In this document: positions 9,101 to 14,955 of the stretch, one piece after another
How the letters are laid out: the number at the start of each line of letters is the position of its first letter
How positions within the stretch are numbered: position 1 is the stretch's first letter
Assembly (NCBI GenBank): GCA_964606895.1
Contig: CAZSHX010000096.1
Coordinates: forward strand, 1-14,955
DNA: 14,955 nt
Source: CAZSHX01 sp964606895
GTDB taxonomy: Bacteria > Bacteroidota > Ignavibacteria > Kapaibacteriales > UBA2268
Direction: 5' to 3'
The notes under the pieces: model-generated
Told to the model about the DNA's origin: nothing
Databases searched by the model: none
The model's input: only the letters and a program-made list of their open reading frames with translations
Program-made: the position numbers and the translations under genes

Positions 9101-9454
9101 TTGCCAGGTTAAACCCAAATCGGATGTTCTGTAAACTCCTTTATCAAAGGTTGATGAATACAAATAGTTCGAATCTGCTTCTAAATAAGTTGCCAGCCTC
9201 AGATAATCATTACCTTTTGATATTTGGTTCCAATTATTTCCATAGTCATTTGACAGATAAATGCCTGAACCGGGAGCAGTTGCGAAAATATTATTATCCT
9301 TGGTTAATAAATGAAGGATATTTCCTCCGGTGGGGGCATTGATTGGTTCCCAGAAGCAATAAATATTAAGCGTATTGAGCAGAAATAATACAAAAAAAAT
9401 TAACAGTGGTTTTCTGTAGATTTTTTTGATGAATCGAATATTTGAGTTTGCCAT
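6140..9454 (-). CDS. Giant secreted tandem beta-propeller (Asp-box) protein with Ig-like, cohesin-like and T9SS domains
   Basis: This 1104-residue surface or secreted protein leads its operon. A signal-anchor-like segment (residues 12-33) starts it. Residues about 36-625 carry Asp-box/BNR-type repeats (S-x-D-x-G-x-x-W) with tryptophans at 75, 117, 160, 199, 245, 294, 379, 424, 466, 505, 546 and 586, mostly 39-49 residues apart. A degenerate repeat near 325-340 and a last one near 607-622 bring the count to 14, which fits two seven-bladed propellers. Residues about 630-730 and 735-875 look like Ig/PKD-type beta-sandwich segments. About 885-1005 resembles a cohesin-like domain (AAVGDIVSVNIKL near its start). 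Residues about 1022-1104 are a T9SS type A sorting domain (VTPNPASDQVKV, then GTYYL, ending WLIINR). Sortilin-like, YCF48-like and GH74 proteins share such propellers; I cannot confirm catalytic residues, so a binding or scaffold role is safer. A TGAGAT motif about 6 bp upstream is a weak ribosome site. Confidence 0.8.
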   Translation of the reverse strand: MANSNIRFIKKIYRKPLLIFFVLFLLNTLNIYCFWEPINAPTGGNILHLLTKDNNIFATAPGSGIYLSNDYGNNWNQISKGNDYLRLATYLEADSNYLYSSTFDKGVYRTSDLGLTWQKIHNGFAQPGKLMINRVIKINSNLFLCTKIGLFKSTDFGNNWDANPRFRDTNTIDLKDFNGRLYAGTSKGLFVSDDSGKNWTELMTFGEVYNVFEMNKRIYACVYDSTGKGGFVYNIFESSDDGGNWKAYEVNTFKNARILEQYELNTIASISLEKAIDSNLVSQVYISSNNGRNWNIVYENPTVYSYDLQSGLCLSNNYVFIAKRYNGIMRYNIDGTNRKDANNGIFNIQVTSLAFKDNIILAGTTENGIYFSDDYGTTWTSIATSPKANKEVFWYIRKIVVDASNIIAATSGGIFISQDDGLSWKELSLTDYYILDVAATPDKLFAVGNSTQVGHLFVSDNYGKSWSIKNIPGNPVAYSMYIDTTFILIGTSDGIFKTTNQGDTWVNTNPALTKDKSVMSIVRSKNSIVCGTYNGIYLSTDEGNTWVQSNTGLPTKIINSLNAIGRYIFCATDNEGYISTDRGTSWDNITKGLKNNNIFGFASNGNTVYSFLYGDAIYKSSISSLFGITIAELPFNVLCSDMEFNVDYTTDKLINFKSDNKFIAEISDPDGDFESNITIIGSISNTTSGSITVKIPNNMPFSTKYRIRVVSTNPQLISNDNLTDLSILKRNIPTITGNQRFCEGTSSGYNVNANPGFRYKWSVTKGIIIGDDTKSSITVNWTSSGLGKVSVVQENGASCTDSANLAITVLPKPLTPSITAKDSSLFSSSTTGNQWFLDGSMISDETGQKIVPKANGSYSVQVTNDEGCISDISAPYSFESIKELIQLIIDDASAAVGDIVSVNIKLIKNKDFAKLNIKTFTAVLVLDASVLFPLDIPQGVITNGKRFIPIDIDTNYITGNIIRSIRFRAMLGDAISSQMTFQNVKINDTDANVKVKPGVFTFNDICREGGARLIAGSGTASFISVTPNPASDQVKVSFQTIESGITKFYLVNNLGIKIKEFLKKELSNGQHDESFSVQGIPIGTYYLVMETQSQKLETWLIINR

Positions 9455-9481
9455 ATCTATCTCATTAACTATTTTTATAAT

Positions 9482-9510
9482 ATAATAAAAGCAAAAAATA
9501 AATATAACAA
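9482..9510 (-). promoter_or_regulatory. Probable sigma70-like promoter of the three-gene envelope operon
   Basis: On the minus strand, TTGTTA (9505-9510) and TATTAT (9482-9487) are spaced by exactly 17 bp, and the -10 box lies 27 bp before the propeller start codon. This is the best promoter match seen in the window. It would drive the propeller, barrel/SPOR and phosphatase genes together, with a leader of about 20 bases. It is pattern-based only, and AT-rich DNA raises the chance of false matches. Confidence 0.45.
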
Positions 9511-10137
9511 AATTTCCATAGAATTAATAGAAAATAATGGAAGAATCATATATTTCGGCACGATAGAATATTTAAATGAAATGGCTAAAGATTTTTTTAA
9601 AGAAAATTTACATTTCGGCATTTCATCTTTCTATTTCATCCTTGGGCAGAAAAAGATGCAATGGGTCGTACATCATTATTTGTGATATTATTAATGTGTA
9701 AGGTGGATTTACTTACTGCGACTGCTTAAGAAAATAAAAGATGTAATTTGGGAATAAATAGTATAAAAATGGAGATGAAAAACAGCAAAATGCAGATAAG
9801 AGAAGCCCACAACCTCATTTAAAAGAGAGCTTAGGGTTTGTCTCCAGGGAGAAATAATTGAGACAATTTTAAAATCTTTTTGGATTTATTGAAATCATTG
9901 TTGAGAATCAGAACATTCTTCCTTTGAAAAAAAGTAAAGAACTGCATCAATTGCATTCAAAATTTGTGAGAAAATCGGTATAAGTACAATGAATTTTTCA
10001 GGAAATTGGGCAAAAAAAAATATTTTTGTAACTTTTTTTCAATTTTGTTGTTATTTCTTTATGCTAATGTTGTTTATTAGCTATGAATATTTTAATTTGC
10101 AGAATTATTTTGATAATATTTTTATAGGGATTGAACG
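9511..10137. other. Long divergent intergenic region
   Basis: No convincing gene is seen. One minus-strand frame across about 9709-9880 is open for roughly 58 codons but starts with no Met and matches nothing I know. A segment at 9708-9758 partly resembles 209-275. Upstream of the plus-strand pair, TTGTAA (10026-10031) and TGTTAT (10049-10054) at 17-bp spacing form a weak promoter candidate. Long A and T tracts at 10013-10040 may bend the DNA. AGGGA at 10126-10130 is the likely ribosome site of the next gene. Confidence 0.5.
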
Positions 10138-12003
10138 ATGAATAAATATTTTAACATTTTTTTACTTTCTGTATTCTTTTTTTCTTTAGGAATGAACGCA
10201 AAGGAAAGCCAATTCGTTCAGCTTAAAACTACTGAAAATAAGACTAGGGTAAATAGCTTAACTACTGCTAAATACATTTTTTTCAATAATATGGATGCAG
10301 TTGCAGATTCAGCTTATTACATGAATATTCTCAAAATGTCAAAATACAAAGACAAGTTTGTGAGCGTTCCATTTAGTGTTGCAACTTTTCAGAACAATAA
10401 GATTACAGATTTCGACCTTGCGATTTTCCCGATTGCGGACTTTCAATTGAATATCAGCCCAGATGGTTCTGTTGAAAATCAGATAATAACAAAAATCAAG
10501 GAAATGATTACTGCCGGCAAGAAAGTAATAATTTTCGGCAGAAAATCACTTTGGTGGGCTTTTAATCCTTCCACTCAAGCTGCCGACGGCAAAGATGCAA
10601 CCACAATTGATTTTTTGTCGAATTCATTGGGTATCCAATATGCCGGAACAATTCCGATTTTTACAACACAGGGGTCAACCAATACATATTCCGGTTTTAC
10701 ATCAAAAGGATCACCAAAAGACCCAATCGGACTTAATATAATTAAAATGTGTAATATTAAAGTAGGAAACCAGGTACCTTATCAGGAACCTTTGCGTTAC
10801 TATACATATTTAGACATTTTTAAATCTAAAGATTTGACTAAATTCGTTGATGTTGACCATTTCATTTCCGGTGAAAACGGTCCAATGGGAGATACTCTCC
10901 TTGCTGTAAGAACACAAATCGGTGATTCACGAATACTCTTTGCTTCTTATGGATTGGATAATGTTGCCGAAGATTTTCAACGATCCGGTTATCTCGAAAG
11001 AGCTTTGGATTGGTGCCTTGAATCAGCACCACAGCCGGGAGCACAAATTGAAAAACTTCAATCTGAACTTCAATACGGTAATATAATTGTTGATAATAGT
11101 CAGCCTCTAACAGCAGATTTCAAAAATTCAGGAACAAAAAATCTTATTATTGATTCAATTTATATTGATGACAGTCTTTTTGGCATGGGTGGTTTTTCAA
11201 TTGATGGAAATTATACTTTTCCAATGACTGTTCTGCCTGACAGCACTTTTTCATTTAATATTCGATTTAAACCTACAGAAAAAAGTACATATTATGCTCT
11301 TCTGACTGTTGTCTCGAATTCAGCAGTTTCACCGACTGAAACAGTAGATTTAAGAGGTACAGGAATTGCAGGAACCGGTCCGAGAATATTTACAAATATT
11401 CCACAAAACAAAATCACATTTCCAAAAACCAAACCGACCCAAAAAAGTGACAAAGAATTTAAAATTTACAACAAAGGAACTCAAAATCTTATTCTGACAA
11501 ATGCAGATATAACCCCCGCAGGCATCCCTGTATTTTTAGAAGGGTTCACAAAATTAGCAGTAATTAAACCCGGAGATTCTTTATTGCTAAATCTTAAGTT
11601 TTCTCCTGTTAACGAAAATAAAATTTATGACGGTAAATTAACAATATCATCAAATGCAACTGATATGGCGGCACTTGAAATTATAATTCATGCAGAAAGC
11701 GACTTTCAGGGTGATGTTTATGAATCAAGCACCCAAGATGGTATATTTTCGATTACACTTTTACCAAATCCCAATAATGGATTAGCCACTTTGTTAATAA
11801 ACTCAAAATTGCAAATAGATGATTTAAACATTAGTTTATATGATTTAAAAGGAAATTTCATTAAGAATTTAGCTAAAGCAAGTATTTCTTTGGGTGTAAA
11901 TAATCTGGATCTGGTTTTTGATAGCATGAACAATGGCAATTATTTTATCTCAATCAGAACAAAAAAAGGTGCTATTTCTTTACCTGTAATTATTCTTAAA
12001 TAA
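10138..12003 (+). CDS. Secreted protein: GATase1/ThuA-like domain, two ASH Ig-like domains, T9SS sorting domain (paralogue A)
   Basis: This is a 621-residue T9SS cargo protein. Residues 1-21 are a signal peptide. Residues about 43-300 form an alpha/beta domain with strands at AKYIFFNN (44-51), FDLAIFPIA (92-100) and KVIIFGR (129-135) and a final helix LERALDWCLE (286-295). This recalls ThuA/GATase1-like folds, but where those enzymes carry a nucleophilic Cys (GxCxG) this protein has FGRKS, so it is probably not an amidotransferase. Residues about 306-410 and 414-520 are two ASH/choice-of-anchor-D-like Ig folds (GTKNLIIDSI, FKPTEKSTY, LRGTG; then KGTQNLILTNADI, FSPVNENKIYDGKL). Residues about 535-621 are the sorting domain (LLPNPNNGLATL, then NGNYFIS). 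It is followed after a short gap by a diverged paralogue with the same architecture. AGGGA 7 bp upstream supports the start. Function unknown; surface adhesion or structure is a guess. Confidence 0.75.
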   Translation: MNKYFNIFLLSVFFFSLGMNAKESQFVQLKTTENKTRVNSLTTAKYIFFNNMDAVADSAYYMNILKMSKYKDKFVSVPFSVATFQNNKITDFDLAIFPIADFQLNISPDGSVENQIITKIKEMITAGKKVIIFGRKSLWWAFNPSTQAADGKDATTIDFLSNSLGIQYAGTIPIFTTQGSTNTYSGFTSKGSPKDPIGLNIIKMCNIKVGNQVPYQEPLRYYTYLDIFKSKDLTKFVDVDHFISGENGPMGDTLLAVRTQIGDSRILFASYGLDNVAEDFQRSGYLERALDWCLESAPQPGAQIEKLQSELQYGNIIVDNSQPLTADFKNSGTKNLIIDSIYIDDSLFGMGGFSIDGNYTFPMTVLPDSTFSFNIRFKPTEKSTYYALLTVVSNSAVSPTETVDLRGTGIAGTGPRIFTNIPQNKITFPKTKPTQKSDKEFKIYNKGTQNLILTNADITPAGIPVFLEGFTKLAVIKPGDSLLLNLKFSPVNENKIYDGKLTISSNATDMAALEIIIHAESDFQGDVYESSTQDGIFSITLLPNPNNGLATLLINSKLQIDDLNISLYDLKGNFIKNLAKASISLGVNNLDLVFDSMNNGNYFISIRTKKGAISLPVIILK

Positions 12004-12032
12004 GAAAGATATATTAATATTTATAAATTTAT

Positions 12033-12036
12033 GGAG
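12033..12036 (+). promoter_or_regulatory. Shine-Dalgarno site that decides the start of paralogue B
   Basis: GGAG at 12033-12036 sits 6 bp before the ATG at 12043. The upstream in-frame ATG at 12031 overlaps this motif and has no purine-rich site of its own nearby. This favours initiation at 12043, which places the lysines (MKKAYY) of the signal peptide directly at the N-terminus. Confidence 0.6.
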
Positions 12037-12042
12037 ACAATT

Positions 12043-13950
12043 ATGAAAAAAGCTTATTACTCATTTGTTTTATTTCTCTTTCTGTTCTTAATTGTTCAGT
12101 CAGGGAAACTATCAGCAGGCATGGATCTCAAAGAATTCATAGAATTAAAGAACCCAAATCTGCCTGTCCTTTTGGACGAAAACTCTATTCAGGCAATTAA
12201 AGAAAAACCGATTCCTCAGGCAACCAAGATTAAATTTGTTGTTGTCAAAGATTATGACAAATATGCTGATGCTGCATATTGGAACAATCTCAAGAATATG
12301 GCGGAGTATAGCAGTTTTTCTAAATTCATTAGTTGGATGGATTTATCAAATGGATTAATTAATATGAATGATCTGCAAATGGTTATTATTCCCATGGGAG
12401 CAAACCCTTTGACAAAAACCATCGTTACAAAACTGAAAGACCTTATTCAGAAGAAAAAACGCATTTTATTAACCGGCGATTCAATCCTATTTCATGCATT
12501 TGACAAGCAAAGTCAGTTTCAAGATCCAGATGTTCAGGACTTTTTGCTCAATACTTTGGGCATAAGGTATTTGGGAAATACTCCAATTTCGAGTCAATCC
12601 GGGAATACAATTACATATTGGTCTTTTAGAGTCCAAGGTGGAGTGAATGACCCAATCGGCAGATCAATAATGAAATTTTGCAATCAAGGCAATAAATCTC
12701 CTGAAGGTGATTGGTTCCCATTGAATTATTTATTTTTTGTAAATACTTTCGAAAGTACTGACAAATCCAAGTATTTTCAGTCTGAGCACTTCAAACGCGG
12801 CGACATGGATGTCAGGACAGACACCCTTGTGGCTACCAGAACAGTTTTAAACGACTCCGCAAGATTTGTATTTTACAGTATTGGATTTGATGCCTTTGCA
12901 GGAGATATTCCACGTTATTATTTGCTTCAACGATGCATAATGTGGTGTGTTGAAGATATGGCACCGGATGGTGCTCAGGTTCAGGTTGACCCGCTCAGAT
13001 TGGATTACTCTTATGTCGCTCCCGGAGATACTCTGACTCAGGATTTGGTTGTTAAAAACATTGGCAATCAACCTTTAATAATTGAGGAGATTTCATTTTT
13101 TGATGATGCCGACGGAGTTTTTAAGCTTACAAAAGGAGGATTTTTATCTGGTTCGAAGACAGTAACTCTGAAAACCGGACAAACATATTCAGTATCGGTT
13201 TTGTTTCAGCCCAAAGAAAAGAGAGCCTATCTATGTACATTAACAATTAAATCGAATTCAGTATATAATAATTACAAAGACGTTGACGTTGTTGGTACCG
13301 GCTTAAGGGATATTTCAGGACCTAAACTTGCAATCGGAGATAGTGCCATTCTTAATTTCGGATTACTAACAGTTGCAAAAAAAGAACTTCCAATAAGAAT
13401 ATATAATAAAGGTGAATCCGATTTAATTATTAGTAAATTCGAAATCATTGGAAAAGATAGTTCCGCTTTTAATTTCCCATTGGGTATGAAGCTTCCATTT
13501 TCTATCTCCGGTGGTAGAGATACAACTAAAATCGTCCGTTTCTCTTTGCGTACCGAAAAAAGAGTATATTCTGCTCAGATCCATTTAGTATGCAATGCCG
13601 GTGATTCACCTGACACTTTGATTCAATTGATTGGAGAGATTGGTGACCCCGGATATGTAAGCGACGGCAATACCGGTTCAAACGATGGGTTATTCCAAAT
13701 GGAAGTTGCACCTAATCCGGCAATTGAGAAATCAATTTTGACTTACAAACTCCTTGGGAACAATAGTAAAGCCTTATCTATCAAATTGTTCGATTTGAAC
13801 GGACAGAAGATATCCGATATTTACAATGGCGATTTGTTGCCAGGTGAATATTCTTATAATTTGAAGACCTCCAATCTTCCTGCTGGTACGTATTTGATAA
13901 CGGCTCAGTATGGTGATCAAAAATTAGTTTTAAATGTTATTGTTTTGTAA
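12043..13950 (+). CDS. Secreted protein: GATase1/ThuA-like domain, two ASH Ig-like domains, T9SS sorting domain (paralogue B)
   Basis: This 635-residue protein is a paralogue of the gene just upstream and is probably cotranscribed with it. Starting from the ATG at 12031 would add four residues; 12043 is preferred because of its Shine-Dalgarno site. Numbering below is from 12043. A signal peptide covers about 1-26. The alpha/beta domain (about 62-310) aligns with paralogue A throughout: FLLNTLGIRYLGNTPI against FLSNSLGIQYAGTIPI, NDPIGRSIMKFCN against KDPIGLNIIKMCN, and RCIMWCVEDMAPDGAQ against RALDWCLESAPQPGAQ. The expected nucleophile elbow reads LLTGDS, again without Cys. Two ASH-type domains follow (about 312-421 and 425-533; FQPKEKRAYLCTLTI, VVGTG). 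The T9SS sorting domain is at about 548-635 (VAPNPAIEKSIL, PAGTYLI). It differs from paralogue A enough for separate binding roles. An intrinsic terminator follows 20 bp after the stop. Function unknown. Confidence 0.75.
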   Translation: MKKAYYSFVLFLFLFLIVQSGKLSAGMDLKEFIELKNPNLPVLLDENSIQAIKEKPIPQATKIKFVVVKDYDKYADAAYWNNLKNMAEYSSFSKFISWMDLSNGLINMNDLQMVIIPMGANPLTKTIVTKLKDLIQKKKRILLTGDSILFHAFDKQSQFQDPDVQDFLLNTLGIRYLGNTPISSQSGNTITYWSFRVQGGVNDPIGRSIMKFCNQGNKSPEGDWFPLNYLFFVNTFESTDKSKYFQSEHFKRGDMDVRTDTLVATRTVLNDSARFVFYSIGFDAFAGDIPRYYLLQRCIMWCVEDMAPDGAQVQVDPLRLDYSYVAPGDTLTQDLVVKNIGNQPLIIEEISFFDDADGVFKLTKGGFLSGSKTVTLKTGQTYSVSVLFQPKEKRAYLCTLTIKSNSVYNNYKDVDVVGTGLRDISGPKLAIGDSAILNFGLLTVAKKELPIRIYNKGESDLIISKFEIIGKDSSAFNFPLGMKLPFSISGGRDTTKIVRFSLRTEKRVYSAQIHLVCNAGDSPDTLIQLIGEIGDPGYVSDGNTGSNDGLFQMEVAPNPAIEKSILTYKLLGNNSKALSIKLFDLNGQKISDIYNGDLLPGEYSYNLKTSNLPAGTYLITAQYGDQKLVLNVIVL

Positions 13951-13970
13951 ATCAATAATTTAGTTTTTTT

Positions 13971-14006
13971 AAAAAAACCTGTCCCTAATATGACAGGTTT
14001 TTTTTT
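13971..14006 (+). terminator. Intrinsic terminator after the plus-strand paralogue pair
   Basis: AAAAAACCTGTC pairs with GACAGGTTTTTT around an 8-base loop (13984-13991), and the second arm runs into a T-run ending at 14006. It begins 20 bp after the stop at 13950. The A-tract on the left arm makes it potentially bidirectional. Confidence 0.9.
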
Positions 14007-14247
14007 GAAATATTAGTCCAAAAGACAATAGAATTTTCACCATTTTTGGGTTTGGGGCTCACCATTAACGCAACTTAAAAAAAATGCTGAAAATTGATTT
14101 AAAAAAAACGTGGAAAAAAAGATTATTTTCAATTTCAATAATGACATAAGTTGTTTATAGTTAATAAAGTAAATTTTGAAAAAAGGTAAAAAAAAGGGTC
14201 GTTGTAGTAATGTATGGTACTTGCATGATAATGTTTAATTTTCAGGT
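14007..14247. other. Intergenic region between terminator and transposase remnant
   Basis: No gene is supported. The stretch is full of A-tracts. It includes GGGGCTCACCATTAACGC at about 14055-14072, which is less AT-rich than its surroundings and could be part of an old insertion-sequence end, but no partner inverted repeat was found in the window. Confidence 0.4.
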
Positions 14248-14580
14248 TCATCCCGACAATGCGTAGTTAGAATTTTGGAGAGCAAAGATTTTCAATTTTA
14301 AAAAATTCAATACCTCTAAAACCATAAGCTTGTCTTTTCATGACCTAAATCTTATTAATAAATTCTTCTAAATGACCAGTAGATATTCTATGTTCATTAA
14401 AGATGCCTGACCTATTGGCAAGTAAGGAATTGGCAAATTTAATTAATCTTTTATTACCTGAAGCATAAGCTTTTGCAACCTATTGATTAAAGACTTTCTC
14501 ACATTCATCTCTGCTGTTTTTTGACCATATTCACGCAAAACTGAATCAATTGGATTCAAAGATGCAAAAGAATCAATGGC
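14248..14580 (-). pseudogene. Decayed C-terminal fragment of an ISL3-family transposase
   Basis: On the minus strand, translation gives pieces matching the C-terminal end of ISL3 (IS204/IS1001/IS1165) DDE transposases: LREYGQ, then SRDECEKVFNQ, AYASGNKRLIKFANSLLANR, HRISTGHLEEFINKI, VMKRQAYGFRGIEFFKIENL and NYALSG followed by TGA at 14248-14250. In known members this end reads roughly STGPLEG-NNKIK--KRQAYGFR. Four lesions are visible: a frameshift at the run of six T at 14517-14522 (plus strand), a stop TAG at 14480-14482, a stop TAG at 14345-14347 where the family has Lys, and a frameshift near 14280 before the last residues. The usual two residues between GIFN and EHRISTG also seem missing. 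The N-terminal two thirds are gone or unrecognisable. The element is dead and old. The piece upstream of 14545 is assigned less surely. Confidence 0.75.
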
Positions 14581-14890
14581 TAAAATACTTGTTATTTGAT
14601 TAGTATCAACAAGTTATACCATTTGCTCAATTCATATTTTTATAAAATTATTAGTAGAGCATACAATTATGGCGGACAATTTAAAATCAGCAAAGTTGTT
14701 GATTAGGAAGGAATTAAAGTAGAAAAATATACTATAAAAATGATTAAACATTTGTTTCGTGTTATTTCAATAATCGGCGATTTTAGTGTTTTAAATCTGT
14801 CCATTTTAAATTATGAAAATTATCAAAATATATCACAAACGTAAGGACTTTAGAAAATCCTTCAAAGACAAATAAAATTCCATTAAATGC
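14581..14890. other. Intergenic region between transposase remnant and tRNA gene
   Basis: No credible gene is seen. A plus-strand frame through about 14640-14840 reads as two open pieces split by a TAG (one includes YGGQFKISKVVD) and could be a worn coding fragment, but it matches nothing I recognise. A minus-strand 33-codon ORF near 14718-14819 is likewise unsupported. Confidence 0.4.
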
Positions 14891-14920
14891 ATGAATTTAA
14901 ATGCGTGAATTTAAATTCAT
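14891..14920. repeat. Perfect 12-bp inverted repeat just 3' of the tRNA gene
   Basis: ATGAATTTAAAT (14891-14902) and ATTTAAATTCAT (14909-14920) are exact reverse complements around a 6-base spacer, GCGTGA. It lies 9 bp beyond the tRNA 3' end. It may be a transcript-end hairpin for the minus-strand tRNA, although it is AT-only in most pairs and has no clean T-run after it. A protein-binding or integration-related palindrome is an alternative. Confidence 0.6.
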
Positions 14921-14929
14921 TATGGCTTG

Positions 14930-14955
14930 TGCTTCCTGTGGGACTCGAACCCACG
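14930..14955 (-). tRNA. tRNA gene, 3' part only (runs off the window)
   Basis: On the minus strand the edge sequence reads C, then GTGGG-TTCGAGT-CCCAC, a perfect 5-bp T-arm with the TTCGA loop. AGGAAGC follows as the acceptor 3' strand, then A as discriminator at 14930. CCA does not appear to be encoded (CAA follows). The anticodon, D-arm and 5' acceptor strand lie outside the window, so the isotype cannot be given; the 5' acceptor strand should read GCTTCCT. Confidence 0.85.

Noticed and set aside
6140..9454. Propeller protein as a GH74 xyloglucanase
   Set aside because: The 7+7 blade plan fits, but Asp-box repeats are common to many families and I could not identify the catalytic Asp pair or GH74 signature segments.
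9709..9880. Open minus-strand frame of about 58 codons in the divergent intergenic region
   Set aside because: It has no Met start, no ribosome site and no recognisable motif, and its composition is like the surrounding non-coding DNA.
14640..14840. Plus-strand frame with YGGQFKISKVVD
   Set aside because: It is interrupted by a stop and has no known family match, so it is too weak to call a pseudogene.
14820..14870. AAGGA...TCCTT pairing as a terminator
   Set aside because: The stem is only 5 bp and no T-run follows on either strand.
1..14955. CRISPR array
   Set aside because: No regularly spaced identical repeats were seen. The propeller repeats are at protein level only.

Overview
This is an AT-rich window. 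It most resembles a T9SS-bearing member of the Bacteroidota/Chlorobiota group, such as an ignavibacterial or kapabacterial lineage. Five of the seven intact genes encode secreted proteins ending in a type A T9SS sorting domain (PNP motif, then GxY, then a short basic or hydrophobic tail). Several genes have Shine-Dalgarno-like sites, and the clearest promoter candidate is sigma70-like (TTGTTA-17-TATTAT), not the TTTG/TAnnTTTG type of Bacteroidia. That argues weakly against a classical Bacteroidia host. The lineage call is inference.

Layout. Positions 1-92 may hold the end of a gene entering from the left. Positions 375-2895 (minus strand) are a two-gene unit: a GH5 endo-beta-mannanase-like enzyme followed by a PHB-depolymerase/LpqC-type (CE1-like) esterase. 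Both are secreted T9SS cargo and probably cooperate on plant polysaccharide. Positions 3080-9454 (minus strand) are a tight three-gene operon with 4 and 8 bp gaps: a 1104-residue T9SS-sorted protein with about 14 Asp-box propeller blades; an outer-membrane beta-barrel protein with a coiled coil and a SPOR-like C-terminus; and an inner-membrane SpoIIE-type PP2C phosphatase with a large periplasmic region. Predicted locations run surface, outer membrane/periplasm, inner membrane/cytoplasm, so the operon could be a trans-envelope signalling system. This is the most interesting hypothesis in the window.

A 683-bp divergent intergenic region (9455-10137) precedes a plus-strand pair (10138-13950). 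The pair are diverged tandem paralogues with a GATase1/ThuA-like alpha/beta domain that seems to lack a catalytic cysteine, two ASH (choice-of-anchor-D-like) Ig-fold domains and a T9SS sorting domain. A strong intrinsic terminator (13971-14006) closes this unit.

The right end (14007-14955) is decayed. It holds a pseudogene of an ISL3-family transposase with two in-frame stops and two frameshifts, a perfect 12-bp inverted repeat, and the 3' end of a minus-strand tRNA gene that runs off the window.
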